Source: Calliphora vicina (lineage: Eukaryota > Arthropoda > Insecta > Diptera > Calliphoridae). From it: DNA of 64,000 nucleotides. Below the pieces are notes generated by a model, which worked only from the letters and a program-made list of their open reading frames with translations, made no database searches and was not told the DNA's origin. A program made the translations under genes and the position numbers. Every line of letters starts with the position of its first letter. The first letter of the stretch is position 1. Of this stretch, positions 1 to 11,769 are shown in pieces. The DNA is taken from NCBI RefSeq assembly GCF_958450345.1, contig NC_088780.1, positions 112,046,226-112,110,225 of the forward strand, given 5' to 3'.

Positions 1-89
1 TACTACCACATATTTAGACTTAGGTACTTTTTCAGTAACACACGTTTAGAGTTAGGTACTGCTGTCAAAGAGTCGGACTACTTGTTATA

Positions 90-182
90 CTTTGGGACTA
101 ACCTTGATGAAAATTTCATCGATTCCGATCGGAAGACATTGATTTCAAAAGTTGGTTCACTTGACATGAAATCCCCCATATA
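90..182 (-). repeat. Family D repeat, terminal fragment
   Basis: Shares its sequence with 43080-43165 and with the end of the copy at 49817-50146: the GATCGGAAGACAT block, then GTTGGTTCACTTGACATG, then CCCCCATATAT. The 43165 copy starts with the inverse of this block, so it is the terminal inverted repeat of a DNA element. Here only one terminus is present. Confidence 0.6.
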
Positions 183-191
183 TAGATGTAA

Positions 192-1542
192 CTAGCTGAA
201 CCCGGTCCGCGTTGCTGGCTTTAGAAAACATCTCTTTTATATTGCATCTCGATCTCGATTTTAAAATACAGTGTCGGAAAAAGTCGGTAATCCAACCTTC
301 AATGGAAATACATGTGGTGGCGTTTCGGCTGGTTCCAATGAATTCAAAAAATCAGTAGGACAATTGACGGCTTGTTCTTCGTTCATTACTGTGTCAATCG
401 ATTTGTATTTTATTGTTTCGCCAGACACTTTCAATTGTATTTGGTCATCGAGCTGGTTTACATCATAATTTTTTGATTAAAAGTAGATTTTATATGGAAA
501 TTTCTTATTCATGCAAATAATATGCAAGAGTAAACAAAATTGTTTATCACAGGCCGAAAATCAAAAATCTGACAATACACTGTTACCAAAAAGGTAACCG
601 TGAAAATATTATCAAAATCGGTCCAGCCATTTTTGAGTCCATATGGAACATGTACACACATCCATTTTTACATTATACCTCATTAGCGGTATAATGTAAA
701 AATTAGATTTTTACAAGCGCCTCCGCCCACAGACCAAATTTTAAAAATCTGACTATACAGTGTTACCCGCTGGGCTAATCTGAAGATTCCCTGAAAATTT
801 CATCAAAATCGGTCCAGCGGTTTTATATATATGGGGCATTTCAATTTTTCAACAAGATCGGTCGAGAACTCTCTGAGTTATAGGGGGTCAAATTTTGACA
901 TTTTGGTCAAACATGGGTTTTTTCTTATCCATGTAACTTATTACCTATTGTTCTTAGCAAAATATGTCCCAAATAGTTTAGATAGCTCTTTCTTCAACCT
1001 TCCAAAACAAATTTTTTTATAAAAAATAAAAAAATTTTAATTTTTATTTTTTCCCGAAATCAAAAACTTTTTTGACTTTTTTTTTAAAATGGGCCCTTTT
1101 TTTCTGAAAATAAATCTTAGCTATTTTCCTTGAACACCTATTTGGTAGCTTAGTGGGATGCGAGTGGGATATCTATCAAAATAAATATTTTGTAACTCAA
1201 AACATAAAATTTTTGACTTTTTTTGCAAAATCAAAAACTTTGTTGACATTTTTTTTCAAAATGGACCCTTTTTTAATTTTTTTTTTTAGCTCAAACAAAA
1301 GCTTAGATATTATCCTTGAAGACCCTTTTGGTCGTTTAATGGGATGCGAGTGGGATATCTATCAAAATAAATATAATGTAAAAATTTGATTTTTACACGC
1401 CCCCCGCCCACAGACCGAAAATCAAAAATCTGATTTTAGAATGTTACCCGCTGGGCTATTCTGAAGATTCCCTGAAAATTTCATTAAAATCGGTCCAGCC
1501 GTTTTTGAGTTCATTGCATACATCCATTTTTATATATATAGA
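192..1542 (-). mobile_element. Helitron-like non-autonomous element, composite
   Basis: Read on the minus strand the element begins TCTATATATATAAAAATGG directly after an A (1543) and ends with a GC-rich hairpin region (AACGCGGACCGGGTTCAG) followed by CTAG and a T (complement of 191). A|TC...CTAG|T is the Helitron end signature, with no target duplication. Beneath the 5' end lies a conserved block (CTGGACCGATTTT, then CAGCGGGTAACA). That block occurs three times, at about 534-690, 695-828 and 1385-1542, so this is a pile-up of several Helitron 5' halves. A family D repeat occupies roughly 829-1376. There is no coding capacity. Confidence 0.6.
829..1376 (+). repeat. Family D repeat inside the Helitron-like cassette
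   Basis: Starts ATATATGGGGCATTTC, then carries the block CAAGATCGGTCGAGAACTC and the TTCTTAGCAAAATATGTCCC segment also seen at 49817-50146 and, inverted, at 42875-43165. The 3' part contains a partial duplication with period 186: the segment GGGATGCGAGTGGGATATC begins at 1155 and at 1341. Reading frames here are accidental. Confidence 0.55.
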
Positions 1543-2859
1543 TGAAAAATGTTTGTATGAGAAAATTCGAAAAACTTCTTTACGAAAGCACCGAATGGAT
1601 CTAATGTTGTTTTTTAGGTGTTTAAAACCATACTCAGAAAATTTCCTTTCCAATGATACCAGTTTGGAGCTAATCGGTTCTATGGTCTCAGAGTCTATAA
1701 CGGACATAGGTAGAAACATTTTTTGTATTTTATATATATAGAAGAAGAATATATAGAAGATAGAAGCTAGATAGATAAAAGATAGTAACAAACATAACAA
1801 ATTATTATTGAATATGCTTAAAAAATTTACAGATAAATTTAATTGGTTGTATGTAATAATGTCAAACTATAGAGCTTGCAGTAGAGTACCACAGAGATTA
1901 ATGACTTATAATTATCATTTTAATGTGAGGATTGTAGATATCACACAACAATTTACTTTTAATTTATCTTCAAAAACTGCAGTGTTGCTGTAAAAATGTC
2001 ATTTGTTAATTTTAATTACATAGACAATGGATAGATGATGTTCTTCGTGTATTTTTTATGATGCACTTATACATTAATTGATATGAGCTATACGTGGAAA
2101 TATAGGTAGCACTTTGCATTCATCACTTGCAAAATATTCCGTAAAATAAAAGGGTATTATAAGCAGTTATGGGCAGTAAGCAATTGAATTACTTCTATAC
2201 AAAAATATGAGTAATTTTCTAGAAATCTTTGAATTTTTAGGTCGGAAAAAAAATCTCGTTCTTACATTTTTTAGTGTAATGCGTTTTATGGTCGTTGTTG
2301 ACTTCTTGAAATTTTCTTTTACTTAATGCCAAAACGAAAATGGAACAAACACCTGCAAATGAAATTTAATGAACAGTTGTTGCTTCATTTAATTGTTACT
2401 GTGACCAATTGCACGAGAAAAAGTAAAAGTGTCACTCAATTACACATTTAATGAACAAGAGCTGAAACAAAGACTCTTAAACAGTTTGAACCAAAAATAC
2501 TTAGTATGCCCCAATACATATAATGATAATAATAACGTAGTTCAGTATTGGAACATTGTAAACGTAAAATTGTTTAGTTTTTTTTTGAGCATTTTGAGCA
2601 GATTGTTGTATGTACTTTTAATGTTGGATCTATTGAAAGGAACGTCACATACATCACAAATGCTTAAAAAATAAATGGTTTTCGCATAAAGACACAATAA
2701 TTTTGTATTTAAATAAAGCACATTTCTGCTCACAACCTAGTCTTCCAACATGGATCGATAGCAAAAATCGTCTACCTTAAGATTGCACTCATTTTTATCA
2801 TCTCCAACATATGAAGCATCAACCATCGTTCTCGAAGCGCAGATATAAATAACTACCGA
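1543..2859. other. Unassigned AT-rich stretch
   Basis: I see no gene, RNA or bounded repeat here. Short open frames (for example 1505-1741 and 2429-2674) have lysine/asparagine/leucine-rich composition typical of chance frames in AT-rich DNA and resemble nothing I know. Confidence 0.5.
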
Positions 2860-3345
2860 ATTTGTCTCTATCATCGTCGTTCAAGGAAAAAGCAACTCGA
2901 CGTAATTTTCTTTCCCAGAAAAGCTATGGAAACTCGGAAGCCGATCACTAAAGACAACGTGTGATGTTGGTGCTATTCAAATAAGGACCCCTTTTTAAAA
3001 TTCAACAGGTGCTGATGTATCTGTCATACTTAACAGGTGCAAAGCAGCGATTACGTCAGAACGTGTTTTTGTCCATGATACAAATGATTCAAAGATTATC
3101 ACGGGAAATTTTTTATTGGAGATGTTGGTGTTCCTATTTTAGGCAACGATTTTATTTTGTATTTTTGTCTTTTAATCGATAAAAGAAATCTAAAATTTAT
3201 TGATATTCATAAAAATTATTTTATACAAGGTTTTATTAAATCTGTTAGAAATCTTAACATTGAAGACAAGTACAAAAATTTATTAAATGAATTTTCAAGG
3301 ATAACTAGAGATTTCAACACAAAACTCTTCGAACAAATGTATGTC
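2860..3345 (+). pseudogene. Ty3/gypsy retrotransposon gag-pol remnant (protease to RT linker)
   Basis: Several short pieces follow the order of insect Ty3/gypsy polyproteins. Around 2870-2960 a CLYHRR piece and, in the next frame, FKEKATRRNF match the CxYHxxFxxxAxxC motif just before the protease. At 3112-3215 the piece GDVGVPILGNDF, followed by a leucine-rich stretch and FID, matches the C-terminal end of the aspartic protease. At 3255-3320 NLLNEFSRITRDFN matches the segment leading into reverse transcriptase. The pieces lie in different frames and the protease active site and RT core are missing, so it is a dead fragment without LTRs. The family is recognised from motif order; a database search could alter the clade. 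Confidence 0.6.
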
Positions 3346-3592
3346 ATTTAGCATAAATCGGATAACTATAAGCAACACAATTATTGCATTAAACACATCG
3401 AAGACAGCAGGCTACACGAATACAAATGCTGCTGGCTACAGTTGCAGTCGTGTGGCAGCTACTGACTTTTTTAAAGACGGCAGCTACAAAATAAACAGCT
3501 TTATTTTTTTAGGTTTTTTGGTTTTACTTTAATAAAAAATAATTCCAAAGTAATTAAGATTTAAACAATTATTTTGAGTAAAAATATACATA
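3346..3592. other. Unassigned spacer
   Basis: Short stretch of higher complexity with GCTGCTGGCTAC and CAGCTAC words, ending in AT-rich sequence before the Helitron 5' end. No gene is recognised. Confidence 0.4.
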
Positions 3593-4760
3593 TCTTATAT
3601 AAATAAAAATCAAATGTCGTTCGTTGGTAATTTCATCAGTTGAGAACGGTCCAACTTAGGTTTTTACGGAATGAAAAATTATGCCCACTTTTTTCGATTT
3701 ATCTAAAATCGGAAAACGGCAGCACCTATTAGGCTAATTTGTTTTTAAATGTTAACAATAGTCCACAAACGTTTTTTACGCCCACTTATCAAATGCATCT
3801 GTAAATATGTGACATGGCAATTTCATATGTGCCGCTATGTTAGCAGTAACGAAGCCATTTGGCGCATTTTTTCATTTGCCATTCATGAAAGATATCCAAC
3901 TGTTGTTAATTTAGCCGCACATCTGGAAAATGGTCAAAGAGTGTACTTTATTGAGGAGAATGTATTGCAATGAGTTGATCGACGGCCATCTACAACATTG
4001 ATCAGATTTTTTGAAATGTGCCGGAATGATAAATTTGCCCAACGCTGTTATACTCCGAAATGCCAAAATATTATACTAGGAATCAATCGTCAAAGAAATT
4101 TCAACGGCGGAAACAAGGAAATCCAGTTCTAGGTTTCCCCCTTTTATTTTCCAACGACACATTAGGTCCATCCAAGAAACGATGAGTGTTTCTATTTGCG
4201 TTTGCAAAGTTCACCGAATCAAAATCCGATCTCATCAGAAAGGTGTTTACAAACATTGCACAAAATTACAAAAATCCCGTTTGGTTGAGCAAACGTGCTA
4301 TATTGGCTGCGAAAAAGATTGATGTCGACGAATTGAATTGTAAGATTCAAATTGAAACTGCTGTCGAATTGATGACGTACAAATTGGTGGATTCGGTTAC
4401 TTCCCAAGATGATGTCGTCAACTATCCAATCGATATTTTAAACTCGCTGGAATTATCCAACAGAAAGTTTGATCGGTAACCATAATGTTACGAAACATAA
4501 ACCAACCACGTCTTTGTAATGGCACTCATCGAAGCAAAAATACTTAATGGAAAGTACAAAGGAGCCGTTTTGATACCATGGTTCCCAATGACTCCGACCG
4601 ACATGCCATTCGATTTTAAACGCTTGCAGTTTCCATTACGGCTTGCATTAGCAATGACAATTAGCAATTGTATGTCGCCTGTTCCCGTGTCGGAACGCAA
4701 TGAAGGAAATTATGATATCACAGCAAACCAATCGAAAAGTATTTCTTAATTTTAAAGACA
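3593..4760 (+). pseudogene. Helitron Rep/helicase remnant with 5' end
   Basis: The 5' end TCTTATATAAATAAAAATC follows an A, as Helitrons require. Downstream three broken blocks match the rolling-circle Rep/PIF1-helicase protein of insect Helitrons in correct order. 3749-3973 holds KCICKYV, then YVSSNEAIWRIFSFAIHER and HLENGQRVYF. 4000-4130 holds FFEMCRNDKFAQ in a shifted frame. 4186-4479 holds WLSKRAILAAKKIDVDELN and VNYPIDILNSLEL, and 4519-4680 holds DMPFDFKRLQFPLRLALAMT. In the intact family the last two belong to the C-terminal part of the SF1B helicase; AMTINKAQGQ should follow but is replaced by an unrelated ending. The catalytic HUH/YY Rep motifs and the Walker motifs are absent. The matching 3' end was not found. 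Confidence 0.8.
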
Positions 4761-5233
4761 TGTCCTTAAAAATGGATTTGCTTTGGATGGGTCTTATTTT
4801 GTTCATTAGTAGCTAAAACTCACTAATGCAAAATTTAAGTGCAATCGGAAAACTAGAATACGTATCGGAAATCATTTAAATGTTGTAAAATTGGAAAAAT
4901 AAAAAAAATCCCTATTTAAATGCTGTAACCTAAGCTTCAAGAGAAAATTATCTTTCTTTCTTCAGCGATTGTTGAATTTCATGAGAAAAATATAAAATTT
5001 TACAATATAAACCTGCGTTTTACACGCTTGAATTATCATTAACTGCTTTATTAAAATATAAAACTAAAATTATTAATTAAAATTCGAAAACGAGATCACG
5101 AGAAAATATCCATTGAAATAAAATTACTCATACAAAAAAATTAATTTAGAGGATGCAAACACATTTTTATATAAGGGGATTCCTTAAACTTTAAAAATCG
5201 AATTAAAAGTATGTATTTTAGTGTTGTCTACAT
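4761..5233. other. Unassigned AT-rich stretch
   Basis: No open frame, RNA or repeat boundary was recognised between the Helitron remnant and the tandem array. Confidence 0.4.
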
Positions 5234-5771
5234 TCTAAATTCGCTAATAACTTGGACAATAAGCGTTTAATCAAGAAAAGGAGCTCGATCTGTGATCACC
5301 CATATTTCTTAACAAAAATCGCTTTTTTATATAAAACCTCAAAATATCTAAATTCGCTAATAACATGGCCAATAAGAGTTTAATCAAGAAAAAGAGGTCG
5401 ATCTGTGATCACTCATATTTCTAACCAAAAAATCGATTTTTTATATAAAACCTCAAAATATCTAAATTCGCTAATAACATGGCCAATAAGAGTTTTATCA
5501 AGAAAAAGAGGTCGATCTGTGATCACTCATATTTCTTAACAAAAATCGATTTTTTATATAAAAACTCAAAATATCTAAATTCGCTAATAACATAGCCAAT
5601 AAGCGTTAAATCAAGAAAAGGGGCTCGATCTGTGATCACTCATATTTCTGAAAATATCTAAATTCGCTAATAACTTGGCCAATAAGCGTTTAATCAAGAA
5701 AAGGATCTCGATCTGTGATCACTCATTTTTCATACCAAAATTCGATTACTTATATAAAAACTCAAAATATG
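5234..5771 (+). repeat. Tandem array, unit about 113 bp, nearly five copies
   Basis: The word TCTAAATTCGCTAATAAC starts at 5234, 5347, 5461, 5574 and 5657, giving periods of 113, 114, 113 and 83 (one unit has an internal deletion). Each unit also contains AATCAAGAAAA, GATCTGTGATCAC and a poly-T/TATATAAAA segment. Units differ by a few substitutions. It is minisatellite-like and non-coding. Confidence 0.9.
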
Positions 5772-5871
5772 TACATTGATATACATGTATTCTGTTGTTG
5801 GAAGACTTAGGTTTTTGACAACAAACTTAGGTTCTTTGCCTCTCAGTAGCGCTTATATGTATATTTTATTC

Positions 5872-6905
5872 TATGTCCTTAGGGTTTTTAATTTCCCGAC
5901 CTTTTTTGATTCCCGGGAATCGGTAAAATTTTTCTCTACCTTCCCGGGTACCCGGCTATTCCCGAAATATATAATACTGTAAATTTCATATACAAACTTA
6001 GTGTTATAATCATTATTTATAGAACTTCGTAGTAATTAATTCAATTTCAGCTTAATTCACTAAAATCTTAATCCGTAATTAAAAAATGTCAGCCTTTCAT
6101 TTCATAAATCCATTCCCAATATCTAATTCTTTAGCTTCCTTCAAAGGCTTTATTTAAATTGAATTAATTAAGTTAATTAATAACAGAATTTATTTAAATT
6201 TTGAATGATTAAATTTTTGTTGATTCAAATCTACTACAAATTGAGTTAAAATGTTTTTTCTTCATTCAGTTTTATTTAACTTTTAATCATTTTCAAAATG
6301 AATTTAAAAAAAATTTCATAATCCTTTTATAAAAGGAATGAATTCAATACATTTAACTGAATAGTTAAGAGATAAAATTTATGTTGATATCGAAAATTTC
6401 CAAATTATTGGATTCAAAGGTGAATTTTTATAATACAACATCTGCAAAACACACTCATTATAAAGCTGACATTGTTACCAAGGACTATTGCTGTGTTTCC
6501 TTTCAAGGCCAAAATCAATTCTATACTTCAAATTACCAAATGGTGTGCCGCCATCAAAAGTAGGGGACTTTGTTCTACTATAGGTTTGTGGTATAATTCA
6601 CACTGGTCCATCTTGACATTGAAGATTATTCACCTTTATTTCTAGATCGTGCAGCTTTCCATATGCTTTTTTAAATGTTCATTCGAAAAACCCCAAATAA
6701 ATAATAATAATAATAATATTGTTGCCGAGATATAAACGAAAAATTGTAAAAAATAAACTTTTCACTTTTTTTAAAAAAAAATAGAGTTCTAACATGTTTT
6801 CTTTGTAGTTTCGTCAGTTTTTAATACCCGAGAATCCCGACTAAAAATCCCGGGAACCGGGAAATTTGTCCCGGGAATTCCCGGGATAAAAACCCTATAT
6901 GTCCT
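5872..6905. mobile_element. hAT-type non-autonomous DNA transposon (element 5880-6897)
   Basis: The element runs from 5880 (TAGGGTTTTTAATTTCCC) to 6897 (GGGATAAAAACCCTA). The ends are inverted repeats, and both sides carry further CCCGGGAA palindromes inside. It is flanked by an exact 8-bp duplication TATGTCCT (5872-5879 and 6898-6905), which fits the hAT superfamily. Its 1018 bp are AT-rich and contain no transposase-like frame. It sits immediately upstream of a Helitron 5' end. Confidence 0.85.
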
Positions 6906-7693
6906 ATATAAATAAAAATTATCATTCAACAATACGTTTTTTTATACCCTTTTTTATACCGTGAGTGGCAAGGGTATATATAAGTTTGTCATTCCGTTTG
7001 TAATTTCCACATTTTTCATTTGCGACCCCATAAAGTATATATATTCTGGATCGTTATAGATATCGGAATCGATATATCCATGTCCGTCTGTGTGTTGAAA
7101 TCAACTTTCCGAAGCCCCCAAATAACATACATACATGATTCATATATCAATATATCCGGAATTCTTCCGGCTCGGTTGGTATTTAAAATCGAGGAAATTG
7201 GTCAACAAATGGCTGATATATAAGATATGAGATATAACCAGGACAACGTCGATTTTTTACCTATTTTTGACCTATATCTGGATTACTAAGTCGTTAATAT
7301 AGACAATATGAATATCTAATGATAGATATTTCAAAAACCTTTGCAACGGCGTATATAAGACCATAGTAAGTTGGACCTACAATGGGTCAAAATCGAAAAA
7401 TATTTTTAACCCGAATTGGTTTTTTCACTAAGTTAAAAAAAAAAATTAAAAAACAATTTCGAAAAACCAAAAAAATTAAAAAAATTGGAAAAATAAAATT
7501 AAATTTTTGTTTACCTAAAAATATTAAAAATTTTTATTTTAAAGTATAATTTGGTGAAGGGTATTTAAGATTCGGCACAGCCGAATATAGCTCTCTTACT
7601 TGTTTCTTACTAGTTTTACCCTTCTCACAAATTCACAAATTGAACACAAGCATTTTTTAACTTGGACAGGACAACGTCTGTCGGGTCAGCTAG
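6902..7693 (+). mobile_element. Short non-autonomous Helitron hosting a family B repeat
   Basis: Begins TCCTATATAAATAAAAAT and ends with the hairpin-bearing GACAACGTCTGTCGGGTCAG followed by CTAG|T at 7690-7694. The same 3' terminus recurs at 11831. Most of the interior is an inserted family B repeat (6943-7606). The base before the 5' TC is G rather than A, so the 5' boundary is approximate. Confidence 0.65.
6943..7606 (-). repeat. Family B dispersed repeat, full-length copy
   Basis: On the minus strand it begins CAAGTAAGAGAGCTATATTC, continues with GGCTGTGCCGAATCTTA and ends with TATACCCTTGCCACTCACGG. The copy at 32951-33612 has the same ends in the + direction. It contains a short GTCY-type simple repeat (ATGTCCGTCTGTGTG near 7081) next to a conserved GATCG-rich core. 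That layout resembles the dipteran mini-me/DINE-1-type elements; the name is my inference. Confidence 0.75.
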
Positions 7694-9165
7694 TGTTTAA
7701 TATAAAAAGACTCCTTTTTTTGAGGGTGTCTTTACTATCCTTTGCAAGTAGATTCGAACTTATACATAAAATAATGTGCATAAAATACTTTAGAGAATAT
7801 TTCTCTACTTATGAGTATTCCGCGTGCATGAATTATATAGCGTTCTGAGTGTGCATTCTTCGGCAGTTTACTTAAAATATTAAACAAACTGACATAAGTT
7901 ACATAAATGTTCAATTGGGTGATACAATATGGGCCAACTTCATTTACTAATGCCACCCCAGAATGAAATAGAAAGTCTTTTTCGGAAAAACCACATACAT
8001 TTTCACCAATTACACTATACAAACTTTAACTTTTTCTTTTTAATTTAACTCACACACGATTATACGAATCTATTGTGCACAACTTTTGACAAATTATTTT
8101 ACATAGTAAATTTTCCTCATTACTATTTGACCATGACTTTCGTTCGACAATTTGTGGTTGTAACAAACAACAACAAAAATAAAAACACAACAATAAAACA
8201 CACAAAATTAAAAGAAATACCCAAAGCCTACGATGTAGTATTTTATAAATATTTTATCTGGAAAATGATGAAGAGTGATTAGGTCAACAACAGGTTCATG
8301 TAAATATTTAACAACACTCTGTATGTGAGTAAGGCACAACAAGAAAAGAAAAACTTGTAAAGAAATAATCATCACATTAGATTGAATTACAAACATTAAA
8401 TCATTTGCAGTAAGAGCTGATAAATTTTAAGAATGTGGCGTTTGTGGAAAATTGCAACATTAATTTGGAACACGCACCTTTTCTGTACAAGCAATATATT
8501 AATTAACAAATAATTAATGGCTGTGAACAAACAGAAAAAAGAGAACCTGTCATACGATTACAGGAATGTATGTCAATCTAAAACTTTTTGACAATAAATC
8601 TTCATTTTTTTACGTGTAGTATTTCTCACCTGTTGGAAATTAAAATTCATTGTTGAGCATAATAAAAGATTTTCTTTGCATGAAATAATAAACTAAATTT
8701 TTCATAAATAAAAAATTAACAAATTTTGCACAAAATGTTTAAATCACCTACATTTTGGTTTCATACACACATTCGTGTCAAAACTTCACATCTATTTGGC
8801 AATATAAGTGAAAAAAATTATTGGCTTCTTTAGCATTATTTGATGACTTGTCTTAAATATAACAACAAATACAACTGAAAAACTCCCATCATGTTACCTA
8901 CTACAAAAGAATTTTGTTTGCTTTTCTCCGTCTGTCTGTCAGTCAGTTGGTTTTCATTTCAGTAGCACAAACATGAAAAGAATGAATATCAAATATGTTA
9001 ATACAAAAAACGCCAGCTTTTCGGTAAATAAATATTTGACTGATTCACTTTCAATCAGTTGAATCATAATGGATAAAGAAATACACAGAAGCATATACAG
9101 ACACTAACTCTCATGATCACAGTTATATGTACGATACATTCAATAATATTGAAACACCATAATAA
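7694..9165. other. Unassigned AT-rich stretch
   Basis: No gene or bounded repeat was recognised. There is a short TCTGTCTGTCAGTCAG simple repeat near 8931-8946 and A/C-rich sequence near 8160-8215. Open frames on either strand are chance frames. Confidence 0.4.
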
Positions 9166-9551
9166 AACAAGTAAGATAGTACAGTCGGCCAAGCCCTACC
9201 ATATAATATACTACACTGAGTATGAGCAAATCATTATTTTCACAAATTTTCAATAATTTTTTTTTCCTTATATGGGAGCTATGAACAATTATGGACCGAT
9301 CACCATAAGACTTATTTGAGTAGAATTCTATATATCTATATAAATCAAGCATTTGTGGTCGATAAAGTTATATTTCGGAAGAACATTTGTATGAAGGCTA
9401 GGTGAAATAATGGTCATATTTTTACCAGTTTCAATAGGCTTCGTCTTTCGCCAAATTTGATCGGAATATCTTCGAAATTGCGACCTGTACTTTGCGCACA
9501 AGTCAAATTCGGTTCTCCATAGCCTTGATGGCTTTTGCAGTTCGCACAAGG
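9166..9551 (+). repeat. Family A repeat, 3'-truncated copy
   Basis: Starts CAAGTAAGATAGTACAGTCG and follows the family A order: ATGGGAGCTATGAACAATTA, GACCGATCACC, ACATTTGTATGAAGGCTAGG, then GCGACCTGTACTTTGCGCAC. It stops at the point where other copies begin their GTCY simple repeat. It is more diverged than the long copies. Confidence 0.75.
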
Positions 9552-9666
9552 TAGCTTCCTAACATAACCGTAAAAGTCATATTATTTCAAAGTGTTCCAA
9601 AAAAATGGTTGATGTTGAATATAAACGAAACCTGAAGTGTTCACATCTTTCCTTTCATTATCTTTC

Positions 9667-10215
9667 TACAGTGAATGTCACTTAAAATCGTACACCATCG
9701 TAGTCAAATTTTATTCATTAGTTTTAGAAAGTTGATGTTTTGGAAATATTTTAAAATGCTATTTTTATATTGTGTGTGCTATTACCTATTAGAAAATTGG
9801 GTATACTTTTAATTGCCCTTATCCACAAATAAAACAATTGTGTAAGACTGTCAGTGCCCAGAATATCAACGCTTCATTTAAAATCGTAAAGGCACTAAAA
9901 AATAGCAAATGATACCCTACAAAGTATTAGGATTATTTAATATTAAATTTTTTTTTAATTTTTAAAGTTTTAATTATAATTTAATATAATTGTACGAATT
10001 TAAGTGAAATATGAATTTTGTGATGTTCTTTAATTTTCATCAATATTTTTTTAACGAATTGAGGTTTTGTTAACTTTTTTGTTGAAATACATATTTTTTG
10101 TTCCAATTAATAAAATGACTTTCAATTTTTTATATAATCACCTATTATTGCTTGTATAATTTCATAATATTACAAAAAAATATATGTTGTACGATTTTGA
10201 GTGACACTCACTGTA
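9667..10215. mobile_element. Tc1-type MITE with TA duplication (element 9669-10213)
   Basis: Left end TA|CAGTGAATGTCACTTAAA and right end, read inverted, CAGTGAGTGTCACTCAAA share an AATCGTACANCA continuation, so the inverted repeats are about 30 bp. Both sides are flanked by TA. A further TTTAAAATCGTA motif near 9876 may be an inner transposase site. There is no transposase frame in its 545 bp. Confidence 0.75.
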
Positions 10216-10383
10216 TACATTATTATAAACAATCAGCTGATATCAGCTGGACTAACTTTTTTTTCAAGTTTCGAAATATAGAGACAAGTATCTCCACATG
10301 GTCTCCTCACGATTTATATCAACTATATCTGACCGAAAATGAAATACAATTCTCACTCTCAAAAACCTTCAGTAGAAGCCGAA

Positions 10384-11484
10384 GGTGATTTTGCGGTTAA
10401 CCGAAAAATGGCCTTTTTTAGAAAACCGGTTTTTCGGTTAACCGATTTCGAAAAAACCGGTTAAACCGGTTAAGCGACATATGTGTGAAGAAAATATAAA
10501 ATGTCCAATAAAGTATAAATATATGTATATGTAAATAAATATAGTAAATGAAGCCGGGCGGTCAACTAGTATTAAATAAATATAAATATTTAATGTGCTA
10601 AGTCCATTTTATTTTGTAAAAATTTCAAAATTATTATCGCAGTCAAATGGAATTGAATATAAATATGTTACCAAATATATAATACTTGTTTTAATTATTG
10701 GTTTATTCATTAAATTGTAATCAAAATATGTAAATCACATTTTTTTAATTAAATTATTATTAATAATTTAAAAAATTTATTATCCCTCGACTTTCTGATA
10801 TGAAACAGAAAATGTTCCAAGTTGTGTGATCTTCTTAACTGAGATTATTTGTCATTATAAATCCTACCAAATAATTAATAAAACTCCATTATCAGATTTC
10901 AAAAATATTTTTAAATCATGGATTTTACACCGTTTATTTCTGAAAATGAACACTAAGCTAACGAAATGATTAATAAAATTACATTTTAAGTACAAAACAC
11001 ACTAATGAAGACAAATTTATTGAAAGAAAGAAGGTATGTACATGAAATTCAATTTAACGTTTGGTAATATCATCCCTAAGTTTATGATGAATCATTAGTA
11101 AGATTTAGCTTAACTTCTAGAATTATGCGGAATTTAATTTTAATTTTTAATAGTTTCATTAGTGTAATTTATTCTAAAAAAAATTTTAAGTAAACTCATC
11201 ATCCTCTACTATTTAGAATAAATGTAATTCTAAAAAAGTAAAGAAGAGTAGTTTAGATTTCAAATCAGACCAAATGTTTGATATAAGGTGTATACAATGA
11301 ATATAAAAAAATGCATCAAAACATGTAATTTATTAATTTTAGTCCCAAATTTTAAAAACCGATTAACCGAGTGATATAAACCGGATAAACCGGTTAAACG
11401 AAAATCAACATTTTAATTTAAAAACCGAGATTTCGAAGAAAAACCGGTTTCTCGATTAACCGGTTATCTGGTTTATAAACACCA
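10384..11484 (-). mobile_element. Family J, hAT-like non-autonomous element rich in AACCGGTT
   Basis: Both ends are crowded with AACCGGTT/CGGTTAACCG motifs (10390-10475 and 11355-11480). Read on the minus strand, 11480-10700 aligns for several hundred bases with 16928-17240, starting GTGTTTATAAACC. Dense subterminal palindromic motifs are typical of hAT transposase binding regions, but I could not fix an 8-bp duplication, so the superfamily is an inference. Inside, 10485-10569 ends GCCGGGCGGTCAACTAG|T, which resembles a Helitron 3' end. Confidence 0.55.
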
Positions 11485-11710
11485 GTGTACGACTTACAAA
11501 TGCGGGATTATTTAAAATTTTTAGCTTTTATTTTGAAACATTTGTACAATATAAATTTATTCAAAGTATTGGCAATTGTTAGCTATGACCTTTTCACATC
11601 TTTCTGGCAACATATGGATTCCCCGCCAAAAGAATTACTCTTATGAGGCCAAGGAGAAATCGGTGTGCTTCAACGACACTTTTGACACTATAGTGTTAAA
11701 TGACTAAGTG
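11485..11710 (-). pseudogene. mariner transposase C-terminal remnant with 3' terminal repeat
   Basis: On the minus strand the peptide FFWRGIHMLPER near 11650-11610, then KVIANN and QYFE followed by a stop, is the carboxyl end of a mariner (DD34D) transposase. After the stop comes a non-coding tail and the terminus with GTGTACGACTTACAAATGCG (11485-11503). The same coding end and tail occur on the + strand at 30738-31035. Stops precede the conserved block, and the catalytic residues are not present here. A dead 5'-truncated copy. Confidence 0.75.
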
Positions 11711-11769
11711 AGAATATATGACAGAGACTCTTCCAAATGACATATTAGTTATTAAAAACAAAATTTTCA

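Noticed and set aside
5234..5771. Regularly spaced repeats as a CRISPR array
   Set aside because: The repeated part is the whole unit; there are no unique spacers, and the DNA is eukaryotic.
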